Shown: in pieces, positions 1-8,435 of the stretch
Layout of the letters: each line of letters starts with the position of its first letter
How positions within the stretch are numbered: the first letter of the stretch is position 1
Assembly (NCBI RefSeq): GCF_001592945.1
Contig: NZ_LRPB01000048.1
Span: 434,001-498,000, forward strand
DNA length: 64,000 nucleotides
Direction: 5' to 3'
Source: Roseivirga seohaensis
GTDB lineage: Bacteria > Bacteroidota > Bacteroidia > Cytophagales > Cyclobacteriaceae
Program-made: the position numbers and the translations under genes
The notes under the pieces: model-generated
The model's input: only the letters and a program-made list of their open reading frames with translations
Told to the model about the DNA's origin: nothing
Databases searched by the model: none

Positions 1-672
1 GACTTTGCGGAAAAATATAGAGTGGAATCTATAAAGCTAGATGACGATGCCAAAGCCATTCTTTTGCGCTACAATTTCCCTGGTAATATACGTCAGCTCA
101 AGAATTTAGTAGAACAAATTTCTGCATTAGAAATGGAAAGACATATTTCCGCAGAAACTTTGGTCAAATATTTGCCTCAAAACAGATCTAGTTTACCGGC
201 ACTCTATAAAGCTCATAACGGACAAGGAGGAGATAGCTTGAGTGAAAGAGATTTGCTCTATAAAGTTTTGTTCGATATGAAAAAGGACATGACAGAGCTA
301 AAAAAGTTGGTTCACGATATTTTAGAATCTGGTGACTTGAGTGAAAAGACGATTAGCGAGCATGCAAATTTATTTAGAAACATAGATGATGACAGCAGTG
401 CCCTACTAAGTGACCAGCTAGAAAAGCAAACAAATGAAAGCTATTACTTAGAGCCTAAACCTATTGTTGACGACTACGATTACGAGGAAGATAAAGTAGA
501 AGACATTACGCATGAAATGGAAGACGAGTCGTTATCCATAGAAAAGAAAGAGCAAGAACTCATTATTAAAGCCTTGAAAAAGAATAACAATAAAAGAAAG
601 TATGCCGCTAGAGATTTAGGTATCTCTGAACGAACCCTGTATCGTAAAATCAAGCAGTATGAAATTGAGTAA
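1..672 (+). CDS. Sigma-54-dependent transcriptional activator, C-terminal part (5' end outside window)
   Basis: The frame is open from the first base, so this is the tail of a longer gene; about 223 codons are visible. The first 45 residues match the end of a sigma-54-interacting AAA+ domain, including the FPGNIRQL form of the conserved GNVREL element. A charged, acidic linker of about 125 residues follows. The last 40 residues are a Fis-type helix-turn-helix (AARDLGISERTLYRKI). The protein should use ATP to open sigma-54 promoters and bind upstream enhancers; its targets are unknown. It overlaps lptE by 14 bases, so the two are co-transcribed. The long acidic linker between the AAA+ and DNA-binding parts is unusual compared with NtrC-type proteins. 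Confidence 0.9.
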   Translation, partial: DFAEKYRVESIKLDDDAKAILLRYNFPGNIRQLKNLVEQISALEMERHISAETLVKYLPQNRSSLPALYKAHNGQGGDSLSERDLLYKVLFDMKKDMTELKKLVHDILESGDLSEKTISEHANLFRNIDDDSSALLSDQLEKQTNESYYLEPKPIVDDYDYEEDKVEDITHEMEDESLSIEKKEQELIIKALKKNNNKRKYAARDLGISERTLYRKIKQYEIE

Positions 673-1192
673 ATCATTAATGCTGAGTATAGCACTATTG
701 GCTTCCACGCTTTTTGGCTGTACCTATGGCTTTTCAGGGGCTTCAATAGATTACAACACTACAAAAACTATATCTATTGCTAATTTCTTTAATGATGCTG
801 TAGACGGAGGACTTCCAAATATGGGGCAACTGTTTACGGAAGACATGAAGGATTATTTTCAGCGGAATACTAAGCTAGAATTAGTACCTTCAAAGGGAGA
901 TTTACAGTTTGAAGGAGCAATTTCTAGATATAACATTTCACCTCAAGCGGTTGTTTCATCCGGAAATCAGAATGTAGCCGATAGATCAGGTTTAATGCGA
1001 CTAACCATAGGTGTAGAAGTAGCATTTACCAATGTAAATAAGGAAGAAGAAAACTTTAAACGTACCTTTAGTTTCTATGCTGATTATGACCCACAAACTA
1101 CCTCACTAACATCTGTCGAGCCAGAATTGGTAAGTCAGATTTTTAAAGAGATTATTTTCGAAATTTTTCAGGCCTCAGTTGCCCAATGGTAA
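659..1192 (+). CDS. lptE: LptE-family LPS-assembly lipoprotein
   Basis: A 177-residue lipoprotein with a signal peptide and lipobox ending LFGC, giving the lipidated Cys21. The body, starting around YGFSGASI, resembles Bacteroidota LptE/LptE-like proteins, which plug the LptD barrel and help place lipopolysaccharide in the outer leaflet. The ATG lies inside the end of the sigma-54 activator gene (14-base overlap), and a TPR-like gene and secG follow in the same direction. The family assignment rests on the N-terminal pattern, size and neighbours; sequence conservation in this family is low, so the exact role is inferred. Confidence 0.8.
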   Translation: MKLSKSLMLSIALLASTLFGCTYGFSGASIDYNTTKTISIANFFNDAVDGGLPNMGQLFTEDMKDYFQRNTKLELVPSKGDLQFEGAISRYNISPQAVVSSGNQNVADRSGLMRLTIGVEVAFTNVNKEEENFKRTFSFYADYDPQTTSLTSVEPELVSQIFKEIIFEIFQASVAQW

Positions 1193-1229
1193 TTTTCATT
1201 CTATTTTAGACATCCCAAAACAAAAACCA

Positions 1230-2072
1230 GTGAACAGAGAACGGTTTAATCAACTTCTTGGAAACCTACACCAAGTCACCAATGAGGACATTAAATCGCT
1301 CAATGATCTGCGTAAAAAGTATCCTTTTTTTCAAACACCCTACGTAATAGTTGCCAAGGCACTTAAAGATCGAGATCATCCAAAAACAGATGCTTTCATT
1401 AAAAAAGCTGCCATCTACTCTCCTAACAGGGCTCATTTAAAGAAAATAATTCTTGGCGAAATAAGCTTTGAAGCCCCTCAAGAGAATACAATCCAGAAAA
1501 AGCAGGTTAAGGCAATTGAAACCCCAGAAACTACAAAGGAAATAGTTACCCCAAAAGCTGAAACTGAGACAGAAACAGTAACTAAAGAAGCTATTTCTAA
1601 GACTGACAAAAATGAACAACAAGAAGAACCTCTTGCTACTCAAACATTAGATCAGAAAACCCCAGAGATCAATCAGTTGGAAAAAGACTTATTGGAGATT
1701 AAAGAACGAAAACTCCGATTGGCAAAGATGTTTGAAGGACAAGAAGACACAAAGAAAATCAAACCCCAGACAACTCCGCAAAGCAACAAGTCTCAGGTAG
1801 AATTGATAGAAAAATTCATTCAAAATGAACCTCGTTTTGAAAACAAAAAGGGTATTAACGAGGAGAATGAGTACACGCAAGAAGACCTCGCAGCCAAGCA
1901 CATGAAGTCTAAAGACGAGTTCGTTACTGAAACTTTAGCCAAATTATTACTGAAACAAAAAAAATATACCAGGGCTATTGACATTTATAAAAAACTAAGC
2001 TTGAAATTCCCTGAAAAAAGAACTTACTTTGCGAGCCAAATTCAAAAAATAAAGGAAGTACAGAATGTTTAA
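1230..2072 (+). CDS. Conserved hypothetical protein, TPR-like C-terminus
   Basis: About 280 residues. The N-terminal 70 residues (the RERFNQLL and KYPFFQTPYVIVAK region) resemble a helical domain found in Bacteroidota proteins beside lptE and secG. A long Lys/Glu/Thr-rich low-complexity linker follows, and the C-terminus (AKLLLKQKKYTRAIDIYKKLSLKFPEKRTYFA) looks like one tetratricopeptide unit. No signal peptide is seen, so it is probably cytoplasmic. The start is uncertain: the frame is open back to a TTG at 1179 that would overlap lptE by 14 bases, but homologues begin near the GTG at 1230. It overlaps secG by 8 bases. Function unknown. Confidence 0.75.
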   Translation: MNRERFNQLLGNLHQVTNEDIKSLNDLRKKYPFFQTPYVIVAKALKDRDHPKTDAFIKKAAIYSPNRAHLKKIILGEISFEAPQENTIQKKQVKAIETPETTKEIVTPKAETETETVTKEAISKTDKNEQQEEPLATQTLDQKTPEINQLEKDLLEIKERKLRLAKMFEGQEDTKKIKPQTTPQSNKSQVELIEKFIQNEPRFENKKGINEENEYTQEDLAAKHMKSKDEFVTETLAKLLLKQKKYTRAIDIYKKLSLKFPEKRTYFASQIQKIKEVQNV

Positions 2073-2427
2073 GCTATTAATAATCCTTGCCATCATCGTT
2101 GCCATACTTTTAATTTTAATCGTACTGGTTCAAAACTCTAAAGGTGGCGGTTTGTCAAGCCAGTTCGGTGGTGCAGGTGCTACTCAAGTAATTGGAGCAA
2201 AAAAGACAACCGATTTATTAGAAAAAGTGACTTGGGGTTTTGCACTAACCTTATTAGCGCTTAGTCTGGCATCTGGAATGATGGTAGACAATAGCAATAG
2301 TGATTTTTCAAATAATCCTAACATAGACAAGGCACTTCAAGAGATGCCAATGCAACAACAAGCTCCTGTAACGCCAGAGGCTGGAGGCACACCTCAAACT
2401 GCTCCTGACACAACAGGTAACCAGTAA
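2065..2427 (+). CDS. secG: Preprotein translocase subunit SecG
   Basis: A 120-residue protein with the SecG plan: a first membrane helix at about residues 3-22, the conserved cytoplasmic loop NSKGGGLSSQFGGAGATQVIGA, and a second helix at about residues 56-75. A Pro/Gln/Thr-rich tail of 40 residues follows, typical of Bacteroidota SecG. SecG joins SecYE and assists SecA-driven export across the inner membrane. It is the last gene of the operon, overlaps the gene before it by 8 bases, and is followed by a strong terminator. Confidence 0.95.
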   Translation: MFKLLIILAIIVAILLILIVLVQNSKGGGLSSQFGGAGATQVIGAKKTTDLLEKVTWGFALTLLALSLASGMMVDNSNSDFSNNPNIDKALQEMPMQQQAPVTPEAGGTPQTAPDTTGNQ

Positions 2428-2444
2428 GAGCACAAAGGCTTTAT

Positions 2445-2476
2445 AAAAAAGACCATCAATTGATGGTCTTTTTTTT
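2445..2476 (+). terminator. Intrinsic terminator after secG
   Basis: A perfect 18-base inverted repeat (2451-2468) is preceded by six A and followed by nine T. It ends the sigma-54 activator/lptE/secG operon. The A run on the left also makes it usable from the other strand. Confidence 0.9.
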
Positions 2477-2596
2477 GCCTTCAAACTAAAATCAATACTT
2501 TTCATTAATAGTATTTACACAATAGCCTTAATATTGCAGTTATAGTATAAATCAACGCTAGAGCATGTCAAACCTCTGGCGTTTAAATTCAATATC

Positions 2597-4504
2597 ATGA
2601 ACAAACTCAAATTTATCTGTTTAGGTCTCCTATTCACAACAATCACATGGGCAGCAAACCCATACAAATACATCATCGATCTTTCCCGCGTGTCGGACGA
2701 TAAAGTATATGTAGAGCTCGCCCCACCCAAAATAAAACAAGACGATATCTTGTTCTACCTACCGAAAATCATCCCTGGCACCTACGCGATAGCCGATTAT
2801 GGCCGAATGGTTTCAGACTTTGAAGCTTTCGATAAAAAAGGGAACCCACTTCCGGTAAAAAGGCTTGATGATAACACTTGGAAAATCAGTGATGCTAAAA
2901 AAATTACCAAAATAAGCTATTGGGTAGACGATACTTATGATAACCCAAAAGAAGGCCCTGAGATATTTCAACCAGCAGGAACCAATATTGCTGAAGGCGA
3001 AAATTTCCTTTTAAACACAAGCGGTTTCTTCGGCTATTTTGAAGGCATGAAAAAAGAAGCTTTCGAGATTAATATCATTCGCCCTATGAACTTTTATGGA
3101 GCCACTGGATTAAAAGCAGAAGCTACAAATACAAGCTTAAGCCGTAAATTAATAAAGAAAGACTTCAATACACCTGATGCCAACAGCACCATTGATAGGT
3201 TCGAAGTTTCAGATTACGACCGCTTGATTGACTCGCCATTAATGTACAGTAAGCCTGATACAGCCATAGTTAAAGTAGCTAATACCGAAGTGCTGGTTGC
3301 TAGTTATTCCCCTAACAAAAAGGTTACGGCTAAAGAAATTGCAGCCAGTATTAAAGAAGTGCTCGCAGCACAAAGCACCTTCTTAGGCGGAAAACTACCA
3401 GTTGAAAAATATGCTTTCATCTTCTATTTCACAGATCAGCCAGTAGTGTCATATGGTGCTCTGGAGCATTCTTTCAGCTCACTTTATTTTATGCCTGAGC
3501 AAACTATTCAGCAAATGAATCAGCAACTGCGTGACTTTGCTGCTCATGAGTTCTTTCATATTGTAACTCCATTAACCATTCATTCTGAAGAAATTGGAAG
3601 TTTTGATTTTAACGATCCTAAAATGTCGCGTCACCTTTGGATGTACGAAGGCATGACGGAGTATTTTGCTGGTAGCGTACAAGTTAAATACGGCTTGGTA
3701 AGCCCAGAGGAATACTTGGACATGCTATCTGAAAAAATTCTTACCTCGGCACAGTTTAAGGATGATTTGCCTTTTACAGAGTTGAGCCTTGGCGCTTTAG
3801 ATACCTACGCTGACCAATACTACAATGTATACATGAAAGGTGCACTTATTGGTATGGCCTTAGACATTAAGCTTAGAAAACTTTCTGACGGTGCTTATGG
3901 CGTGCAAGAAATGATGGCTGATCTTTCTAAGAAATACGGTATGGAGAAATCCTTTAAAGATGATCAACTGTTCAGTGAAATAGTAGCCATGACCTATCCT
4001 GAAATCGGAGAATTCCTCAACACTTATGTGGCAGGAAACACACCTATCAACTATGAAGAAGTATTGGCCGAAGTTGGTGTAAAAGTAGTTAAAGACGGCA
4101 CCAAGAAACAGTACTCATTAATCATTAGTCAGGAAAGCATAGCTGCAACCGAATACAATGGGAAAAGAATGTTAGCGATAGGTAATCAAGATAAACTTGA
4201 TGCTATTGGTAAAGCGCTTGGATTACAAAACGGTGATATCATCTTGAAAATGAACGGAGACGAGCTCCCAGAACTTGGGCCTGAAATCAATAACTTCTTA
4301 GGCGGACAATTTCAAAAAATTCCAAGTCTTGAAACCATGAGCGTAACGGTTATTAGGGCCGTAGATGGCGAACCTAAAGAAATAACCCTTACAACTCCTA
4401 ACCAACAAATTGACGTGCCTGTAGCCTTTAAATTGGCATTTGACGAGAACGCTACACCAGCCCAGCTTAAGCTGAGAAAGGCTTGGTTGGAACCAAAGAA
4501 TTAA
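2597..4504 (+). CDS. M61 family zinc peptidase with PDZ domain
   Basis: A 635-residue exported protein; the signal peptide ends near TWAA (about residue 19). The M61 glycyl-aminopeptidase fold is shown by the zinc motif HEFFH at residues 317-321 and the downstream Glu351 in YEGMTEYF, the expected third ligand. The N-terminal third is the beta-rich domain usual for the family, and residues about 500-605 form a PDZ-like domain. It should act as a periplasmic or surface aminopeptidase on small or Gly-containing peptides. It is a single-gene unit bounded by terminators at 2445-2476 and 4533-4563. Confidence 0.92.
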   Translation: MNKLKFICLGLLFTTITWAANPYKYIIDLSRVSDDKVYVELAPPKIKQDDILFYLPKIIPGTYAIADYGRMVSDFEAFDKKGNPLPVKRLDDNTWKISDAKKITKISYWVDDTYDNPKEGPEIFQPAGTNIAEGENFLLNTSGFFGYFEGMKKEAFEINIIRPMNFYGATGLKAEATNTSLSRKLIKKDFNTPDANSTIDRFEVSDYDRLIDSPLMYSKPDTAIVKVANTEVLVASYSPNKKVTAKEIAASIKEVLAAQSTFLGGKLPVEKYAFIFYFTDQPVVSYGALEHSFSSLYFMPEQTIQQMNQQLRDFAAHEFFHIVTPLTIHSEEIGSFDFNDPKMSRHLWMYEGMTEYFAGSVQVKYGLVSPEEYLDMLSEKILTSAQFKDDLPFTELSLGALDTYADQYYNVYMKGALIGMALDIKLRKLSDGAYGVQEMMADLSKKYGMEKSFKDDQLFSEIVAMTYPEIGEFLNTYVAGNTPINYEEVLAEVGVKVVKDGTKKQYSLIISQESIAATEYNGKRMLAIGNQDKLDAIGKALGLQNGDIILKMNGDELPELGPEINNFLGGQFQKIPSLETMSVTVIRAVDGEPKEITLTTPNQQIDVPVAFKLAFDENATPAQLKLRKAWLEPKN

Positions 4505-4532
4505 GATTAAGTGTCAAAAAATTAAGACGATG

Positions 4533-4563
4533 TAAAAGGTCACCGAAATCGGTGGCCTTTTTC
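4533..4563 (+). terminator. Intrinsic terminator after the M61 peptidase gene
   Basis: A 9-bp stem (4537-4545 with 4550-4558, one G-U pair) and an AAAT loop are followed by a T run. Confidence 0.85.
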
Positions 4564-4628
4564 GTTTCTCCAACCACCTAGAAGTTTACTTCAATCAAGT
4601 ATAAAACTTATTAGGCACCAGACTTCAA

Positions 4629-4660
4629 ATAAAAAAGCGACCAATAAGTCGCTCATTTTA
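4629..4660 (-). terminator. Intrinsic terminator, minus strand
   Basis: The stem AGCGAC/GTCGCT (4636-4641 with 4648-4653) is followed on the minus strand by a T run that appears as AAAAAA at 4631-4636. It ends the minus-strand unit containing the 4684-5208 lipoprotein and hslV. Confidence 0.75.
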
Positions 4661-4683
4661 TACTATTCTAATAAGGGTACGGA

Positions 4684-5208
4684 CTAGCGGTTATTTCCAT
4701 TTACCTTGTAGTCTGACTGCTCTAATATTTTGACTTTGTCATTCCCATCTACAACGTATTCCACCCTAAACTTACTGATGTCGGTTATACTTCCCCTGCA
4801 AATCAGTAGAGCTGCTTCGCAACCAATGGTAATGCATTTTTCCACTTCATTATCGCGAATGGTAATGTTAAACGGCTTTGCATCGGCTCTGGCCAAAACA
4901 ATTCCAGAGTTACCTAATTCAGTCTTCTTAAAAGGATAGATATGGTATTCAGAACTTAAGCGATCTACTTGAAATTTAGAAAAGTCAAGCTTTTTTGAAG
5001 CACCATCTGCTAACAAGGTAACGTACCCGTCCTTTACAGCTAAAGCTGCATTTTCAATTACCTCTCCATCTCCTAAGTGTACTGTAGCCCCTAATAGGAG
5101 TCTTCCTTCACTCCCTTCAGTATATGAGGGAATCTTGGTGTCAATACAGCTATTGCTCATGACAATTAAAGCCATTAAAGCAAAGAGCTTTGAGATAGGA
5201 GTACGCAT
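4684..5208 (-). CDS. Small lipoprotein with an amidohydrolase-like N-terminal stretch
   Basis: A 174-residue predicted lipoprotein with a signal peptide and Cys21 (SNSC). Residues about 36-68, from LLLGATVHLGDG to YVTLLAD, resemble the N-terminal beta-sandwich strand of metal-dependent amidohydrolases, but the TIM barrel and its metal-binding histidines are absent and the protein ends at 174 residues. Four cysteines in the mature part, including C-ITIGC, could form disulfides. It lies 89 bases downstream of hslV on the same strand. Function unknown; the amidohydrolase resemblance may be an evolutionary remnant or coincidence. Confidence 0.75.
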   Translation of the reverse strand: MRTPISKLFALMALIVMSNSCIDTKIPSYTEGSEGRLLLGATVHLGDGEVIENAALAVKDGYVTLLADGASKKLDFSKFQVDRLSSEYHIYPFKKTELGNSGIVLARADAKPFNITIRDNEVEKCITIGCEAALLICRGSITDISKFRVEYVVDGNDKVKILEQSDYKVNGNNR

Positions 5209-5297
5209 TGTTTCAGTTGGTTAAATTGAATTCTCGCTCAACAATTAACTACTACAAAAGCAGCTAAGTGATTGAAAATCTTTTCTTTATTACGAAA

Positions 5298-5837
5298 TTA
5301 AGAAATTTTCTCTATAATCAAATTGTGATTTGTGTATATACAGATGTCAGCAGCAATTTTAAGACTCTCTTCAACAATTGCGAAGCTGTCTAAATCTTTC
5401 GCATGAGTTTTTAGCGCTTGAGCTGCAGCTTGAGCGTACATACTTCCAGAACCGATGGCCGCAATACCATTGTCTGGCTCTAAAACATCACCCGTTCCGG
5501 ATAAGATCAGAATATCATCTTTGTCTGCCACAATCAGCATCGACTCTAGTTTTCTTAAGTAGCGATCGGTGCGCCAATCTTTAGCTAATTCTATCGCAGC
5601 CCTTTTCATGTTGCCCCCGTAAGCACTCAGTTTTTCATCAAACCTTTCTAGTAAAGTGAAGGCATCGGCAGTAGAGCCTGCAAAACCTGTTACTATCTTC
5701 CCATCCTGAAGCTTTCTGATCTTCTTTACGTTACTCTTGGCTACGGTATTACCCATAGTAGCTTGCCCATCGGCACCAATTGAAATTGAACCGTTATGTT
5801 TTACCGCTAATACGGTGGTTGATTTAATCTTAGTCAT
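5298..5837 (-). CDS. hslV: ATP-dependent protease proteolytic subunit HslV
   Basis: A 179-residue threonine peptidase, the usual length for HslV. The signature [12 protein letters not shown] and the KKIRKL and [16 protein letters not shown] segments are diagnostic. The protein begins MTKIKSTTV, so the catalytic Thr is expected after removal of a six-residue leader (Thr7), as in Thermotoga-type HslV, rather than directly after Met1. HslV forms a double hexamer that degrades proteins unfolded by HslU. hslU is not next to it in this window. It follows the E2 gene on the same strand, but a terminator lies between them, so it probably has its own promoter. Confidence 0.95.
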   Translation of the reverse strand: MTKIKSTTVLAVKHNGSISIGADGQATMGNTVAKSNVKKIRKLQDGKIVTGFAGSTADAFTLLERFDEKLSAYGGNMKRAAIELAKDWRTDRYLRKLESMLIVADKDDILILSGTGDVLEPDNGIAAIGSGSMYAQAAAQALKTHAKDLDSFAIVEESLKIAADICIYTNHNLIIEKIS

Positions 5838-5844
5838 GTTATTT

Positions 5845-5880
5845 CTAAAGAAAAAAAGTCCCGTATGAGAACGGGACTTG
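5845..5880 (-). terminator. Intrinsic terminator between the E2 gene and hslV
   Basis: A perfect 9-bp stem (5856-5864 with 5871-5879) has a 6-base loop and, on the minus strand, a run of seven T. It ends the E2 transcript just before hslV. Confidence 0.88.
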
Positions 5881-5894
5881 AACTTAATAAGTTT

Positions 5895-7526
5895 CTAAAC
5901 CAGCAACCTAACTGGATCTTCTAATAAAGATTTAAAGGTTTGCAGGAATGCTGAGCCAACTGCACCGTCAACTACTCTGTGGTCGCATGACATGGTTACT
6001 TTCATGATGTTACCAATAGTCAACTCACCATCTTTAACAATTGCGGTTTGCTTAATACCACCAACGGCCATAATACAAGCGTCTGGCGGGTTAATAATGG
6101 CTGTAAATTCTTCTATACCGAACATTCCTAAATTAGAAATGGTGAAAGTATTTCCTTCCCATTCAGCAGGCTGTAATTCTTTATTCTTTGCCTTTGCTCC
6201 TAATTGCTTTACCTCGGCAGCAATATGAGAAAGTGGCTTATTATCTGCAAACCTAACTACAGGTACTAGAAGACCTTCTTCTACAGCTACTGCTACACCG
6301 ATATGGATATGGTGATTAATTCTAATTTTATCGCCCAACCAAGATGAATTTACCTGAGGATGTTTTCTTAAAGCTGCGGCTGCGGCCTTAATTACCATAT
6401 CGTTAAACGAAATTTTCACTGGTGAAACTTCATTCATACTAGCTCTTGCCTCAATGGCCTTATCCATGTTGATTTCCATGGTAAGGTAGAAATGAGGCGC
6501 AGTAAATTTACTTTCGGCTAAACGCTTGGCTATGGTTTTTCGCATTTGCGATACCCTTAGCTCTTCAAAACTTTCTTCACCTACAATCTTAGGAAGCTCC
6601 ACTGCAGGCGTTGATGATTTTTGGGCTGGAGCCGCAGATTTGGTCTGTTCAGCTTTAACAGGAACAAAATCTTCTACATCTCTTTTTATAATTCTTCCGC
6701 CATCGCCAGAACCTTTCACTTCTGAAATATTGATTCCCTTTTCTTCCGCCAATCTCTTAGCCAAAGGGGACGCTTTAATTCTTCCGTTATTAGTTTGGGT
6801 TGGTGCAGCGCTTTCTTCTTTCTTAGGTTCAGAAGTTTCTTGCTTTGGACTAGCTTTCGCAGGCTCTTCTTTGGCGGGCTCTGTCTCACTTTCTGTTTGA
6901 CTTTCAGCCTTTAAAAGCGTTTCAAAGTCAGCTCCTTTTTCGCCTACAATGGCCAAAACACCATTTACAGCTACTGACTCTCCTTCTTTAGCGCCAAGAT
7001 ACAATACAGTTCCATCATTGTAAGACTCGTATTCCATGGTAGCCTTATCGGTCTCGATCTCAGCCATCAGTTCACCTGACTCTACCGTATCGCCTACCTT
7101 TTTATGCCAAGCCGAAATAACACCCTCTTCCATGGTGTCGCTCATTTTCGGCATTCTCACCACTTCTGCTTTGATGTTACTTGTATCTATCGCCTCGGCA
7201 TCAGCTTTCTTCGCCTCTGCTGGTTTTTCTTCATTATCATCCGAGCCATTTTCACTTGACTCATTCAGAAGCGCCTTATAATCCTCGCCTTTTTCTCCAA
7301 CAATGGCCAAAATGCCATTGATTTGAACGGCCTCACCTTCTTCTGCTCCAAGGTATAATACGGTTCCTTCATTATATGATTCGTAGTCCATCGTAGCCTT
7401 ATCGGTTTCGATTTCGGCCATTAACTCACCTGATTCTACTTTATCACCTACTTTTTTATGCCAAACAGCGATCACCCCTTCTTCCATGGTGTCACTCATT
7501 TTCGGCATCCTAACGATTTCTGCCAT
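5895..7526 (-). CDS. pdhC: Pyruvate dehydrogenase complex E2 (dihydrolipoamide acetyltransferase), two lipoyl domains
   Basis: A 543-residue E2 core enzyme. Two lipoyl domains lie at about residues 2-80 and 120-198, with lipoylated lysines K43 and K161 in identical IETDKATM contexts. An Ala/Pro/Glu-rich linker follows, then the subunit-binding domain around SPLAKRLAEEKGI and the catalytic domain, with His516 and Asp520 in HRVVDG near the C-terminus. It transfers acetyl groups from E1 to CoA. The start was placed at the ATG at 7526, because the frame extends upstream to 7577 but homology begins at MAEIVRMPKMSDTMEEG. The E1 and E3 genes are not nearby. Confidence 0.95.
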   Translation of the reverse strand: MAEIVRMPKMSDTMEEGVIAVWHKKVGDKVESGELMAEIETDKATMDYESYNEGTVLYLGAEEGEAVQINGILAIVGEKGEDYKALLNESSENGSDDNEEKPAEAKKADAEAIDTSNIKAEVVRMPKMSDTMEEGVISAWHKKVGDTVESGELMAEIETDKATMEYESYNDGTVLYLGAKEGESVAVNGVLAIVGEKGADFETLLKAESQTESETEPAKEEPAKASPKQETSEPKKEESAAPTQTNNGRIKASPLAKRLAEEKGINISEVKGSGDGGRIIKRDVEDFVPVKAEQTKSAAPAQKSSTPAVELPKIVGEESFEELRVSQMRKTIAKRLAESKFTAPHFYLTMEINMDKAIEARASMNEVSPVKISFNDMVIKAAAAALRKHPQVNSSWLGDKIRINHHIHIGVAVAVEEGLLVPVVRFADNKPLSHIAAEVKQLGAKAKNKELQPAEWEGNTFTISNLGMFGIEEFTAIINPPDACIMAVGGIKQTAIVKDGELTIGNIMKVTMSCDHRVVDGAVGSAFLQTFKSLLEDPVRLLV

Positions 7527-7729
7527 AAGATTTGTGAAAATTGAGCCCAAAAATAGTTTTAAACAACCGATATTCAAATTATTGAATGACCTATTGCCCT
7601 AAGCTTTTGTTATCATTTTATAATCGGTTAATCTTCAATAGAATAATTCTGCAACTTAGCTCCTCGGTGAATGGTTCGAAGTATTAGTATTTATGAACCT
7701 GATCACTTAAATTTCTAAAAAAGTTTAAT

Positions 7730-8428
7730 ATGCCATCCAGCTATTCCATTGCCAGTTCTGCTAAAGTTATTGAAGAATATTTCAATGTTGAAGTGACTGG
7801 ACAGTATAAAGAAAAGTATAATGCTTCACCTACAAAATTACTCCCTGTAATTACTGCAGAAAACCCAGACGGACTTTCTTTTTTCTACTGGGGAATTAAC
7901 CCGGCATTTGTAAAAAACCATAGTGTTAGCGAAAAACTAATTTTTGCGCCAGTAGATCAAATACTAAACAAGGCCAGCCTAAAAAAGAATTTAAAAACTC
8001 AACGCTGTGTAATTATTGCAGATGGTTTTTATGCTTGGAAGAGCATTTCAAAAAAAGAAAAAATCCCTTATCGTTTTCATTTGGCCGATAAAAGTCCCTT
8101 TGGCATTGCTGGATTATGGGATGAATTTGAAGATGAAAACGGAGAGTCGGTGCATACTTTCATGATGATAACGACCAAGGCTAATTCAGATGTAGAAGAT
8201 ATTACTGACCGAATGCCAGCCATACTCGACAGCGATTTGATGATAGATTGGCTAAATGAATCTAATACAGAGGAAAGCGTAATCAACTTCATTACCCCAT
8301 ACAGAGAAAAACCATTAGATCGCTTCTCCATCACACCTAAAATCAGCAACCCCGATTTCGATAGCCCGGAGCTTCTCAAAAAAGCACCACCCGCAAACCA
8401 ATTCGGAAGTTTTACGCTGTTTGGATAA
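7730..8428 (+). CDS. SRAP (YedK/HMCES) family protein lacking the catalytic residues
   Basis: A 232-residue protein that aligns along its length with the SOS-response-associated peptidase family, which forms a covalent bond to abasic sites in single-stranded DNA. Framework elements are retained: YNASPT (30-35), WGINP, RCVIIADGFYAW (92-103), DRMPAIL and the C-terminal end. All hallmark active-site positions differ: the N-terminal MCGR is MPSS (Cys2 to Pro), the NAR-x-E motif is FAPVD (residues 72-76), the Glu of GF(Y)EW is Ala102, and the His of IHDR is Thr159. No upstream in-frame Met-Cys exists. It probably keeps the fold but not the known chemistry. It is convergent with the next gene, 7 bases apart. 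Confidence 0.85.
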   Translation: MPSSYSIASSAKVIEEYFNVEVTGQYKEKYNASPTKLLPVITAENPDGLSFFYWGINPAFVKNHSVSEKLIFAPVDQILNKASLKKNLKTQRCVIIADGFYAWKSISKKEKIPYRFHLADKSPFGIAGLWDEFEDENGESVHTFMMITTKANSDVEDITDRMPAILDSDLMIDWLNESNTEESVINFITPYREKPLDRFSITPKISNPDFDSPELLKKAPPANQFGSFTLFG

Positions 8429-8435
8429 TTTGGGA

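Noticed and set aside
6526-6900. 124-codon plus-strand frame inside the E2 gene
   Set aside because: Antisense of the Ala/Glu/Pro-rich linker; the minus-strand E2 product is a clear family match.
5946-7526. Near-identical repeats in the E2 gene considered as a recombination scar
   Set aside because: They are the two lipoyl domains, a normal feature of many E2 proteins.
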